Positions 14,066 through 22,231 of a stretch of 30,450 bases of DNA are shown here, piece after piece. The notes below the pieces were generated by a model. That model was not told where the DNA came from. It saw only the letters and a program-made list of their open reading frames with translations, and ran no database searches. Position numbers and translations under genes: made by a program. The stretch comes from Coriobacteriia bacterium (GTDB taxonomy: Bacteria > Actinomycetota > Coriobacteriia > Coriobacteriales > UBA8131): assembly GCA_009781535.1 (NCBI GenBank), contig WQXX01000001.1, positions 1 to 30,450 of the forward strand, given 5' to 3'. The stretch's first letter is position 1. Each line of letters begins with the position of its first letter.

Positions 14066-16207
14066 TTATGCAAGCAAAACCAGCAGGGGTACGAGCAGCA
14101 GGGCAACGATGTTGAACACCTTGATCATGGAGTTCAAAGCCGGGCCCGCGGTGTCCTTGTAAGGATCGCCGACGGTATCACCGGTAACAGCAGCTTGATG
14201 GGCAAAGGAGCCCTTGCCGCCGTACTTGCCCTCTTCAATGAGCTTCTTGGCGTTGTCCCAAGCGCCGCCGCCAGATGTCATGGAGATGGCCACAAACAAG
14301 CCGGTGACAATCGTGCCCACAAGAGCGCCACCCAGAACAAGTGCGGTAAACTCGAAGGCATCCGCAAAACCGACAGCCTTCATGATAAAGCCGATGAGCA
14401 GAATGAGAATGGGTACACCGATGGGGATCATAGCCGGAAGCGTCATCTCCCTTAACGCGCTTTGCGTCACGATGTCTACGCACCTGGCATAATTGGGTTT
14501 GCCGGTGCCTTCCATGATGCCTTCGATCTCTTTAAACTGGAGCCGCACCTCCTCAACAACGCCTGCAGCTGCCTTACCAACCGAGGTCATGGCGCGCGAC
14601 GCGAAGAGGAAGGGCAGCAGGCCGCCGATGAACAGCCCGATGAGGACGTAGGGGTTTGAGAGATCAAAACTCAGGCTTGCTGCGCCTTCTACCTGATCTT
14701 CGATCGTGTGGATGAAGTCAGCGAAGAGCACCACAGCTGCCAATGCGGCAGAGGCGATAGCATAACCCTTGGTAACGGCCTTAGTGGTGTTGCCCACGGC
14801 GTCAAGCGCATCGGTGTTCACACGTACACTCTCGGGCAGGCCGCTCATCTCGGCGATGCCGCCCGCATTGTCGGTCACTGGGCCAAAGGAGTCGATGGCA
14901 ACGACGATGCCTGCCATAGAAAGCATGGAAAGCGCCGCAACGGCAATACCGAAGATACCTCCAAGCAGGTAGCTTGCAAGTGTAGCAACAACAATCATGA
15001 TGATGGGGATAGCCGTTGACTCCATACCTACGGCAAGACCCTGGATGATGTTCGTGGCATGACCGGTCTGAGACGCCGAAGCGATGCGTCCAACCGGTTT
15101 TTTAGAAGATGAGGTGTAGTGGTCGGTCACATAGACCATACCGGCAGTAAGGGCAACACCGATGATGGCACAGATCCAGATGGTCAGAGGCGATGCCCCA
15201 AAGGGAACGAGAAGGTTACCCGCTACTACCGCATCCAGCGAGTCGCCCAAAAGCCACTGGCAAATCGGGAAGAACAGAACGGCAGCGATTCCTGCTGCGA
15301 TCCAAAGCCCTTTGTAGAGCGCTCCCATGATGGTGCCGTTCTTGCTCATCTTCACAAACAGGGTTCCGATAACTGATGCAAGGATTGAAACGGCGCCGAT
15401 AGCAAGCGGGAAACCAATCGCAACACTCATGCTGTCAATGCCAAAGGCAAGATGACCGATGAGCATCGCAGCGACAGTCGTAACCACATAGGTCTCGAAC
15501 AGGTCGGCAGCCATGCCGGCACAGTCGCCTACGTTATCGCCTACGTTGTCGGCGATAACAGCCGGGTTGCGCGGGTCGTCTTCAGGAATACCAGCCTCGA
15601 CCTTACCGACGAGGTCGGCTCCCACATCGGCAGCCTTGGTAAAGATACCGCCGCCCAAACGGGCAAATACCGAGATGAGTGAACCGCCAAAGCCTAATCC
15701 GACAAGCGCCGAGACGTCAGCGATTTTGTAATACACAAGCAAGCCCATGATGGAGACAGCCAGGATTCCAAGCCCGATGACGAACATACCGGTGACGGTA
15801 CCGGACTGGAAAGCCACCCTGAGCGCTTTGCCCAAGCCGCCACGGGCAGCCTCGGCGGTGCGCACATTGGCGCGTACCGAGATGCTCATTCCGATGAAGC
15901 CCGCTGCAGCAGAGGCGACGCCTCCGAGCAAAAAGCCAACTGCCGTCCAGACGCCTAAGCCCGTTACGCCTAAGAATCCGGGGATGAGCAAGACGATGGT
16001 GATGACGACTGCTACGATGGCAACCGTGCGGTATTGGCGCTTCATGTATGCCATGGCGCCTTCCTTGATTGCAGCCGAGATGCCTTTCATCGTGTCGTTT
16101 CCGGCTGGCTTCTTGTTGACCTGAAAAATCAGGATGACCGCATACACAGCTGCGACCACCCCGGCTGCAAGGCCGATAATCAGTGTTAAAAGTCCGAGAT
16201 CAAACAT
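14066..16207 (-). CDS. hppA: K+-insensitive H+-translocating membrane pyrophosphatase
   Basis: The product is 713 residues with about 16 predicted hydrophobic segments. It couples PPi hydrolysis to proton pumping across the cytoplasmic membrane. Substrate-site motifs are visible: DDPRNPAVIADNVGDNVGD and CAGMAADLFETY, and near the C-terminus TGDTVGDPYKDTAGPALN. The potassium-determining segment reads GNTTKAVTKG. Lys at the position that is Ala in K+-dependent enzymes marks the K+-independent class, which pumps H+ rather than Na+. I chose ATG 16207 (MFDLGLL) because AAAGGA lies 6 nt upstream on the minus strand (16214-16219); ATG 16222 would place that site inside the gene and has no Shine-Dalgarno of its own. 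The gene is convergent with ribF and divergent from dnaG. Confidence 0.96.
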   Translation of the reverse strand: MFDLGLLTLIIGLAAGVVAAVYAVILIFQVNKKPAGNDTMKGISAAIKEGAMAYMKRQYRTVAIVAVVITIVLLIPGFLGVTGLGVWTAVGFLLGGVASAAAGFIGMSISVRANVRTAEAARGGLGKALRVAFQSGTVTGMFVIGLGILAVSIMGLLVYYKIADVSALVGLGFGGSLISVFARLGGGIFTKAADVGADLVGKVEAGIPEDDPRNPAVIADNVGDNVGDCAGMAADLFETYVVTTVAAMLIGHLAFGIDSMSVAIGFPLAIGAVSILASVIGTLFVKMSKNGTIMGALYKGLWIAAGIAAVLFFPICQWLLGDSLDAVVAGNLLVPFGASPLTIWICAIIGVALTAGMVYVTDHYTSSSKKPVGRIASASQTGHATNIIQGLAVGMESTAIPIIMIVVATLASYLLGGIFGIAVAALSMLSMAGIVVAIDSFGPVTDNAGGIAEMSGLPESVRVNTDALDAVGNTTKAVTKGYAIASAALAAVVLFADFIHTIEDQVEGAASLSFDLSNPYVLIGLFIGGLLPFLFASRAMTSVGKAAAGVVEEVRLQFKEIEGIMEGTGKPNYARCVDIVTQSALREMTLPAMIPIGVPILILLIGFIMKAVGFADAFEFTALVLGGALVGTIVTGLFVAISMTSGGGAWDNAKKLIEEGKYGGKGSFAHQAAVTGDTVGDPYKDTAGPALNSMIKVFNIVALLLVPLLVLLA

Positions 16208-16667
16208 GGCACATCCTTTCATGTTTTGTGATTCCCTGGCAGTGTTGGATTGAAAACCCTAAAGTGAAGGTTTTCTTTGAGGGCCACCACTCGAACCCTC
16301 TTTTTCGCTCTTTCCCTTTGTACTATAGATTGACTGTCACTGCAACCATTCCACCACTAAAACATACCTTTTTATCGCCATCTTGTACAAATAATGACCT
16401 GGGTAATTACCTGTGTTGCATGCCGATGAGAAGAATGTTCGTCATGGCAGGTTCTCATCACGACTGTTCATGTATCACAAGATAACGTATTGCGATTACG
16501 CATCGCCAGATTATGCATCGCCAGGTATGAGCGTGTTTGACCATACGGTATACTATTCTTCTGTGGTACTGTTACAAGGAATGATTGGCGTTGGGTTTAC
16601 GATGCTGGTTGGAATGGCAGAATGTTCCAATTCGTAGCAGGTGCAATGTTTGGCTTTAGGAGCTTGG
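16208..16667. other. hppA-dnaG divergent intergenic region
   Basis: In this 460-nt stretch I see: the hppA ribosome binding site (16214-16219, minus); an inverted repeat GAAAACC/GGTTTTC (16252-16258/16269-16275) in the hppA leader; a possible hppA -10 TATAGT on the minus strand (16322-16327) without a convincing -35; a 15-bp tandem repeat (16495-16509, 16510-16524; one mismatch); a possible dnaG -10 TATACT (16549-16554); and the dnaG ribosome binding site AGGAG (16658-16662). A 74-codon frame at 16413-16637 has no detectable family features. Confidence 0.5.
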
Positions 16668-18572
16668 TTGGCTGAAAACAATGACGTCCAGAGAGTCAAA
16701 GACGCGACCGACCTGGTTGCGTTGATTGGCGAGCGTGTCGTCTTAAAGCAACGCGGCCGCGAGTTCTGGGGATGTTGCCCTTTCCATAATGAGAAGACCC
16801 CTTCGATGAAAGTCGATCCTGCCATGCAGAGTTATTACTGCTTTGGCTGCCAAGAGCATGGGGATGTGTTTACCTACCTCGAAAAGACTGAAAACCTTGA
16901 GTTCAAAGAGGCGCTCAAGATCCTTGCCGAGCGTGCGAACATCGAGCTGCAGGATACAGGCGAAAGGGTAGAGAAGGGCAAGCGCGCGCGGCTTATCGAA
17001 GTCTGTGAGAAGACCGCAGCCTTCTACCATCATCAGCTCATGCGGGTCAGGTCATCTGGCAGCGACGCCGCGCGCGCTTACCTCGCAAAGCGAGGTTTTG
17101 GCGGCGAGACGCCGAAGGAATGGACACTCGGCTTTGCGCCGGGGCGTGGCAGCCTCGTCAAGTTTCTCACCCAAGCAGGGTTTTCACGCGATGAGCTCAT
17201 CGAGGCAAACGTCGCCTATGCAAAGGAAGACAACCGTATCACCGACCGCTTCTACGACCGGATCATATTCCCGATCCGTGACCTGCATGGGCGGGTCATA
17301 GGCTTTGGCGGACGTGACATCGGCCCGTCCAAGCCAAATGTCGCAAAGTACCTGAATACCTCAGACACAGCCCTGTTCCACAAGCGCGAGAACCTGTACG
17401 CGATCGACCGTGCAAAGGCAAACATCACCACGACCGCAACCGCCATCGTTGTGGAGGGTTATACCGATGTCATCGTGATGCACCGCTGTGGTTTTACGAA
17501 CACCGTCGCAACCTTGGGCACATCACTGACAGCCCAACACGTCAAGACGCTCAAGCGCTACGCGCGGCGCGTCATCAATCTGTTTGATGGCGACGAGGCG
17601 GGGCTGAAAGCTGCTGAAAAGGCAGCAGCGCTTATTACCACCGAGCTGGGCGCCGCAGGTTTAGAAAGCATCGACTTTCTTGTTGCGGTGATTCCTGCTG
17701 GCGCAGACCCGGCTGAGTACTGCGAGAATGAAGGCGTTGAGAAGATGCAGGCGGTGCTAGACAGCGCCGTGCCCTTGCTTCGTTTCTCAATAGATCGCCG
17801 CCTTGAGGGCGCTGACCTCAAAAGCCCCGAAAAGCGCACCCGAGCCCTCAAGGAGGCTTTGCAGGTGTTGCTACCGATACGTGGAACCCTGCTTGCTGAT
17901 GACTACGTCAACTACCTTGCCGGTGTGTTCCATGTCGATTTCGAGGCGGTGCGGACCGCATTTGCAGGCATGAAGGCGCCACGGGTTGCCTTTGATGCGA
18001 CTTCCAGTGTCACATATGGCGCCGCCTCAGGCTCTACTCTCGGTTCTGATACCGCCCGAATCCCGGTATCTGACGATTTTGAGCTTGACCCACTGATCTT
18101 TGCTGCTCAGGACAGGATTATCGGTTATGAGCGTGAGCTCATCATCTTCGCGGTCACCTTTCCAGCGGTGCGCCGACTGCTGGCCGAAGTATTCTCGCGT
18201 ATAGCTTTTGCAAGTGAGCTGCACCAGCAAGTTGTTACGAGTATGTTATCCGAGCCAGCCTGGTTAGACGAGCAGCCTTCAAAACTTGCCGCTCGCATCA
18301 TCGCTGCCATCCCCCAAGCCGCTCGGCTCCTGAGCGCAGGCAAGGCGCTCATACAAGAGGAGGAAGCGCTGGCGCACGCCCGCATCCTCATGTTCTCCCT
18401 GCGCGAAGAACAGCTTGAGCAGGAGATCAAGATGTTGAGAGCGCAATACCGGCAGTTCGAGGATGAAGGTTCATCTGAGGCGAGAAAATTGTTTATAGAA
18501 ATAGCAAATAAGCAGAAGGAGCTCAACGACGTACAAAGACGCTTTGCCGGACTCCCCAAAACGCGTGATTGA
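16668..18572 (+). CDS. dnaG: DNA primase DnaG
   Basis: The product is 634 residues. It makes RNA primers for replication and contacts the DnaB helicase through its C-terminus. The CHC2 zinc ribbon has Cys37, His40, Cys58 and Cys61 (CPFH...CFGC). The catalytic core shows GFAPGRGSLVKFL and YDRIIFPIRDLHGRVIGFGGRDI. The Toprim domain has Glu263 in VVEGYTDVIVMH and D307-G-D309 in FDGDEAG. The helicase-interaction domain follows (about 440-634), with a late coiled coil. I chose TTG 16668 (MAENNDVQRVKDATDLVALIGE). It follows AGGAG (16658-16662) by 5 nt and gives the family's usual short N-terminus; an upstream GTG at 16641 would add nine unconserved residues without a good site. rpoD follows 99 nt later, the familiar macromolecular synthesis arrangement, here without rpsU. 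Confidence 0.95.
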   Translation: MAENNDVQRVKDATDLVALIGERVVLKQRGREFWGCCPFHNEKTPSMKVDPAMQSYYCFGCQEHGDVFTYLEKTENLEFKEALKILAERANIELQDTGERVEKGKRARLIEVCEKTAAFYHHQLMRVRSSGSDAARAYLAKRGFGGETPKEWTLGFAPGRGSLVKFLTQAGFSRDELIEANVAYAKEDNRITDRFYDRIIFPIRDLHGRVIGFGGRDIGPSKPNVAKYLNTSDTALFHKRENLYAIDRAKANITTTATAIVVEGYTDVIVMHRCGFTNTVATLGTSLTAQHVKTLKRYARRVINLFDGDEAGLKAAEKAAALITTELGAAGLESIDFLVAVIPAGADPAEYCENEGVEKMQAVLDSAVPLLRFSIDRRLEGADLKSPEKRTRALKEALQVLLPIRGTLLADDYVNYLAGVFHVDFEAVRTAFAGMKAPRVAFDATSSVTYGAASGSTLGSDTARIPVSDDFELDPLIFAAQDRIIGYERELIIFAVTFPAVRRLLAEVFSRIAFASELHQQVVTSMLSEPAWLDEQPSKLAARIIAAIPQAARLLSAGKALIQEEEALAHARILMFSLREEQLEQEIKMLRAQYRQFEDEGSSEARKLFIEIANKQKELNDVQRRFAGLPKTRD

Positions 18573-18583
18573 TTGCCAAACGA

Positions 18584-18604
18584 TTTAGAAAATATATTTC
18601 TAAA
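18584..18604. promoter_or_regulatory. Perfect A/T palindrome overlapping the rpoD -35 region
   Basis: TTTAGAAA (18584-18591) and TTTCTAAA (18597-18604) form a perfect 8-bp inverted repeat with a 5-nt centre (atata). Its right arm covers the -35 position of the rpoD promoter. The geometry suits a dimeric regulator. A terminator for dnaG is less likely, since the stem holds only two G-C pairs. Confidence 0.45.
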
Positions 18605-18616
18605 AGTAAAAAAAGT

Positions 18617-18625
18617 TGCTATACT
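18617..18625 (+). promoter_or_regulatory. Extended -10 promoter of rpoD
   Basis: TGC immediately precedes TATACT (18620-18625), giving an extended -10 with a weak -35 (TTTCTA, 18597-18602, 17-nt spacing). The start of transcription would be near 18632, about 40 nt before the TTG start codon. Confidence 0.55.
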
Positions 18626-18671
18626 ACAAGATTCTGGAATTCACCAGCCAATCTGCGTTTGAGGAGGCACC

Positions 18672-20024
18672 TTGCCAAGGAAAACAGAGGCACAAATCAC
18701 TCCCGAAATCGAAATGATCGAATCTGAGCTCACCAAACTCGAAGAGAGTTTCAAAGAGGTCGGATCCATCACAGAAACCGAAGTCAGGGACTTACTCTCA
18801 GGTTGCGACCTGACGTCGACACAGTTTAAGGCAGTCTATTCATATCTCGGCGATTCTGGTATTCAGGTCGTCGATGATGCCGAAGACCTTGAGGTCGATT
18901 TAGAGCTCAGTAGCATCGTCGACCTTGTTTTAGACGATTCAGACGACGGCATCTCGCTTTCGGATGATGAGATACTCGACGGCATTCCAGAAGATGAGCT
19001 CAAGCATGCTGAAGTGGTCGACGTCATCTTGCCTGCCATTTCTGCCAGGACAAAGAAAGGCGCTCGTCGGCGGGTGATAACCGATTCTTCGCTGACCTTG
19101 CTGACAGGCGATCCTGTGCGCATGTACCTGAAAGAGATTGGAAAGGTAGACCTGCTGACGGCTACCGAGGAGATCGACCTCGCCATGAAGATCGAGGCTG
19201 GCGTCGAAGCGGCTACCCAACTTGAGGATGCGTTCCGCAAAAAGATCGAACTCGACCGTCGCGACTCGCGTCGTCTCAACCGCATAGAGCAGGTCGGGCT
19301 TGACGCCAAGCAGCAGCTCATCGAAGCAAACCTGCGTCTCGTGGTGTCTATCGCCAAACGTTACGTTGGTCGCGGCATGCTCTTTTTGGATCTCATCCAG
19401 GAAGGCAACCTCGGCCTGATCCGTGCCGTTGAGAAGTTTGACTATACCAAAGGCTTCAAGTTCTCAACCTATGCCACCTGGTGGATACGTCAGGCAATCA
19501 CACGCGCCATCGCCGACCAGGCTCGTACGATCCGCATCCCTGTGCATATGGTCGAAACCATCAACAAGCTTGTGCGGATCCAGCGTCAGCTGCTCCAGGA
19601 ACTTGGACGTGAGCCAACGCCTGAAGAGATCGGGGATCGTATGGGCATGCCTGCCGAGCGCATCCGCGAGATCCAGAAGATATCCCAGGAGCCTGTTTCG
19701 TTGGAAACGCCCATCGGCGAGGAAGAAGACAGCCAGCTTGGTGATTTCATTGAAGACAGCGCCGCGGTGGTCCCTCCAGAAGCTGCTAGTTTCTCCATGC
19801 TGCAAGAGCAGCTCAACAAAGTGCTTGAGGGGCTTGCCGAGCGCGAGCGGAAGGTCATCTCCCTGCGTTTTGGGCTTGAGGACGGACATCCGCGCACACT
19901 TGAGGAAGTCGGCCGCGAATTCGGGGTCACACGCGAGCGCATCCGTCAAATCGAGAGCAAGACACTTGCCAAACTGCGTCATCCCTCGCGTTCGGGCAAG
20001 CTGAAGGATTATATCGAGGAGTGA
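18672..20024 (+). CDS. rpoD: RNA polymerase principal sigma factor (RpoD/SigA)
   Basis: The product is 450 residues. The N-terminal part includes region 1.1-like sequence (ITETEVRDLLSGCDLTSTQFKAVYSYL) and an acidic linker (85-125). Region 1.2 begins near DPVRMYLKEIGKVDLLTATEE. Regions 2.1-2.4 run through IAKRYVGRGMLFLDLIQEG and YATWWIRQAITRAIADQ (from residue 267), the -10 reading helix. Region 4.2 has the -35 helix-turn-helix from 410 (LEEVGREFGVTRERIRQIES). This full set marks a primary, group 1 sigma factor. The start is TTG 18672 after GAGGAGG (18661-18667) with 4-nt spacing; the next in-frame ATG would remove 15 residues. An extended -10 promoter with a palindrome over its -35 region lies directly upstream. 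Confidence 0.96.
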   Translation: MPRKTEAQITPEIEMIESELTKLEESFKEVGSITETEVRDLLSGCDLTSTQFKAVYSYLGDSGIQVVDDAEDLEVDLELSSIVDLVLDDSDDGISLSDDEILDGIPEDELKHAEVVDVILPAISARTKKGARRRVITDSSLTLLTGDPVRMYLKEIGKVDLLTATEEIDLAMKIEAGVEAATQLEDAFRKKIELDRRDSRRLNRIEQVGLDAKQQLIEANLRLVVSIAKRYVGRGMLFLDLIQEGNLGLIRAVEKFDYTKGFKFSTYATWWIRQAITRAIADQARTIRIPVHMVETINKLVRIQRQLLQELGREPTPEEIGDRMGMPAERIREIQKISQEPVSLETPIGEEEDSQLGDFIEDSAAVVPPEAASFSMLQEQLNKVLEGLAERERKVISLRFGLEDGHPRTLEEVGREFGVTRERIRQIESKTLAKLRHPSRSGKLKDYIEE

Positions 20025-20139
20025 TCAGTACGTTCCGAGGTGACGTCTAAGCAAGGGCATCTCAAGGGTACTTGATTCCATTTGAGTCCAGCCTATTGGG
20101 AAATGGTTCCCCTTTCGAGGTGGAGTCATTGCTAAAGTC

Positions 20140-20184
20140 GCCGATAAGCCTTATCATTAATCGGTTACAGATTTACCGGCTTTT
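20140..20184 (+). terminator. Possible rpoD terminator
   Basis: GCCGATAA (20140-20147) pairs with TTACCGGC (20173-20180) with one mismatch, enclosing a smaller hairpin, and TTTT follows. It is imperfect and weak. The rest of the 243-nt rpoD-rpsP spacer holds small 5-bp hairpins (20062-20075, 20098-20111) and no gene. Confidence 0.3.
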
Positions 20185-20212
20185 GTCTATATGAGTCGGT
20201 TCGTGTGATACA
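20183..20212 (+). promoter_or_regulatory. Weak candidate promoter of the rpsP operon
   Basis: TTGTCT (20183-20188) is followed after 18 nt by GATACA (20207-20212), preceded by TGT as in extended -10 elements. The match is poor (4/6 and 3/6), but nothing better lies between the terminator-like structure and rpsP. Confidence 0.25.
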
Positions 20213-20267
20213 ACATAGATAAGTATGTTTGGCAAACCAGAAGGTATAGTTCGAAAAGGAGAGCGTT

Positions 20268-20519
20268 TTGGCAGTTAGAATTCGTTTGGCGCGACATGGC
20301 GCCAAGAAAACCCCGTATTATCGCGTGATCGTCACTGATGCGCACTCACGCCGCGATGGTAGTTTTATCGAGGAAGTCGGACGCTACAACCCTTGTGCCA
20401 ATCCGACGTTTATCCAGCTTGATGTAAAGAAAATCGATTCGTGGATCGAGCAGGGCGCTCAGCCGACCGACACGGTAGAACGTATCCTCAAGATCGCCCG
20501 CGCACAAGCGGAAAGCTAG
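20268..20519 (+). CDS. rpsP: 30S ribosomal protein S16
   Basis: The product is 83 residues, the normal length for short S16 proteins. It binds 16S rRNA in the 5' domain and aids 30S assembly. MAVRIRLARHGAKKTPYYRVIVTDAHSRRDG is the family's N-terminal signature, followed by FIEEVGRYNP and a C-terminal helix (PTDTVERILKIA). The start is TTG 20268 after AAAAGGAGAGCG. No ATG start is available at the conserved N-terminus, so the TTG is well supported. It is the first gene of the rpsP-khpA-rimM-trmD-lepB run. Confidence 0.97.
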   Translation: MAVRIRLARHGAKKTPYYRVIVTDAHSRRDGSFIEEVGRYNPCANPTFIQLDVKKIDSWIEQGAQPTDTVERILKIARAQAES

Positions 20520-20527
20520 GTCGCACA

Positions 20528-20782
20528 ATGGCTGAGGATACCCAAACACCAGCAAAGCTCGTCGAATTAATCGTTTTGTCACTGGTTGATGATCCTTCTG
20601 CGGTCGAGGTCATCGTACGTGACGAAGGTCATTCAAGCATCATCGAGGTCAAGGTCGCTCCGGATGACGCCGGTAAAGTTATCGGCCGTCAAGGCAGGGT
20701 CGTGCGTGCTCTGCGAACTCTGGCGCGTGCAGCATCGTCCTACGAAAACGGCCCTCATATCGAGGTAGAGATATTGGACTGA
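20528..20782 (+). CDS. khpA: KH-domain RNA-binding protein KhpA
   Basis: The product is 84 residues. It is a single KH domain with the GxxG loop GRQG at 53-56 (DDAGKVIGRQGRVVRALRTLARA). In Gram-positive bacteria KhpA pairs with KhpB/Jag, binds RNA broadly and affects cell-wall synthesis and division. Its place between rpsP and rimM is the classic one. I chose ATG 20528; the open frame extends upstream into rpsP in another phase, but the conserved domain begins at LVELIVLSLVDDP just after this ATG. It starts 8 nt after rpsP. Confidence 0.95.
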   Translation: MAEDTQTPAKLVELIVLSLVDDPSAVEVIVRDEGHSSIIEVKVAPDDAGKVIGRQGRVVRALRTLARAASSYENGPHIEVEILD

Positions 20783-20793
20783 CATGGCTTGAC

Positions 20794-21432
20794 ATGGGAA
20801 CGCATGAGGCATACGAGCTCGCTGCACTAATCAACAAGCCAAAGGGCATGAAAGGGGAGGTCGTCGCGGTAGCACCCGATGGTCTTCCCTTGAGTCTATT
20901 TGAAGGCTTATCGGTATGGATTGTGCCGCCCACGCTCAAAGGTGTTCGCGCTACACAGGTAAAGCGTCTGCGCAGCCAGAAAGGCGGCTTGCTCGTTAAG
21001 CTTGACGGAGTTGACAGCTTGGACGATGCGCGCGCTTTGGTCGGACGACATCTGCTGGCTCGCATCGAGGATATCAAGGATTTTTCCAGGACAAGACCTG
21101 AAGGAAACACCGTTGACGATAAACCTGAATCAATCGTTGGCAGTGCGGTATATGACGAGGCTGATGGTTACATTGGCATCGTAGTGCGCGTGGAGGATAC
21201 TCCCGCTCATCCTCTACTGGTGGTAACACGAGATGCGGGCTGCAATGCGAAATGCGATGCTAAAACCGACGGGGTGGAATCACTACGGTTTCAGAGCAAC
21301 CCGATAAAACAAAGCAAGCCGGAGATCCTTATCCCGTATGTCGATGAGTTCATCATCGCATGTAGAGAAGGCAGGTTTGACGTCAGGCTTCCAAGCGGGC
21401 TTTTGGAGCTGAACCAGAAAAAAAGGACATGA
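20794..21432 (+). CDS. rimM: 16S rRNA-processing protein RimM
   Basis: The product is 212 residues, longer than the usual ~170. RimM binds ribosomal protein S19 and the 30S head during assembly. The N-terminal RimM beta-barrel shows ELAALINKPKGMKGEVVA, SQKGGLLVKLDGVDSLDDARALVGRHL. The C-terminal PRC barrel shows VGSAVYDEADGYIGIVVRVEDTPAHPLLVV and ILIPYVDEFIIACREG. The two PRC parts are separated by an insertion at about 146-176, which contains two cysteines (CNAKC). A second, smaller insertion is at 97-112. The ATG at 20794 has no clear Shine-Dalgarno and lies 11 nt after khpA, so reinitiation is likely. trmD follows 1 nt after the stop. Confidence 0.9.
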   Translation: MGTHEAYELAALINKPKGMKGEVVAVAPDGLPLSLFEGLSVWIVPPTLKGVRATQVKRLRSQKGGLLVKLDGVDSLDDARALVGRHLLARIEDIKDFSRTRPEGNTVDDKPESIVGSAVYDEADGYIGIVVRVEDTPAHPLLVVTRDAGCNAKCDAKTDGVESLRFQSNPIKQSKPEILIPYVDEFIIACREGRFDVRLPSGLLELNQKKRT

Positions 21433-21433
21433 C

Positions 21434-22198
21434 ATGCGTATCGATGTGATCAGCATATTCCCTCAGATGTTTGATGAGCCGATGAGCCTGTCCATCATCG
21501 GGCGAGCCCGAACGAGCGGGATACTTGATTTCCAGGCTCATGACTTGCGTAACTGGACGCACGATCGCCATCGTACCACCGATGATGAACCCTATGGTGG
21601 GGGCCAGGGTTTGCTCATGAAAGTCGAGCCCGTCTTCGAAGCGCTTGATGCGCTGCTTGCTAAAGAGGATGGCGCTCAAGAGCCTGAAAAAGAAACAAAG
21701 CGCCCCCTTGTCATCTGTTTTTCCCCTCATGGTAAACCCTTTAATCAAGAACTTGCCGCCGAGTTTGCAACCTATGAACAACTCATTTTAATCTGCGGGC
21801 GCTACGAGGGTCTTGATGAACGCGTCTATGAGCGTGTCGACCGCATCATCAGCGTGGGCGATTTCATCCTTACCGGTGGCGAACTGCCCGCGATGCTGCT
21901 CACCGACGCCGTATGCCGCCTCTTGCCCGGTGCATTAGGCGATGAGATGTCGAATCTCGACGAATCCTTCATAAATGGACTGCTCGAGTATCCGCAATAC
22001 ACTCGTCCATCTGTCTATCGAGGTCTTGCCGTTCCCGATGTCCTTTTGTCGGGCGATCACGCAAACATTTCCGCATGGCGACGCAATATGTCTATAATGA
22101 GAACAGCACAATACCGTCCCGATTTATTAGAGACGGCAGTGCTAAGTGAAGAAGAACGATTGTTAGCCACCTCGCTATTGCGAGACGTGGCCATTTGA
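21434..22198 (+). CDS. trmD: tRNA (guanine(37)-N1)-methyltransferase TrmD
   Basis: The product is 254 residues. It methylates G37 next to the anticodon using S-adenosylmethionine, preventing frameshifting. MRIDVISIFPQMF opens the SPOUT fold. DEPYGGGQGLLMK, FSPHGKPFNQ, the knot segment ICGRYEGLDERV and ISVGDFILTGGELPAM are diagnostic. The tRNA-recognition and catalytic segment reads DESFINGLLEYPQYTRP (177-192). Residue 178, which aligns with the general-base Asp of the H. influenzae enzyme, is Glu, with Asp at 177. A short charged insertion (78-90) precedes RPLVICFSPHG. AAAAGGAC lies upstream of the ATG, 1 nt after rimM. Confidence 0.95.
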   Translation: MRIDVISIFPQMFDEPMSLSIIGRARTSGILDFQAHDLRNWTHDRHRTTDDEPYGGGQGLLMKVEPVFEALDALLAKEDGAQEPEKETKRPLVICFSPHGKPFNQELAAEFATYEQLILICGRYEGLDERVYERVDRIISVGDFILTGGELPAMLLTDAVCRLLPGALGDEMSNLDESFINGLLEYPQYTRPSVYRGLAVPDVLLSGDHANISAWRRNMSIMRTAQYRPDLLETAVLSEEERLLATSLLRDVAI

Positions 22199-22231
22199 GG
22201 TTATATCCGAGGACAGATAATCGGAGTTGCC

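Noticed and set aside
16413..16637. 74-codon frame upstream of dnaG
   Set aside because: No good ribosome binding site and no recognisable features; its DYASP repeat is explained by the 15-bp DNA repeat.
20025..20267. tRNA or small RNA gene between rpoD and rpsP
   Set aside because: No tRNA acceptor pairing, T-loop consensus or CCA; only weak 5-bp hairpins were found.
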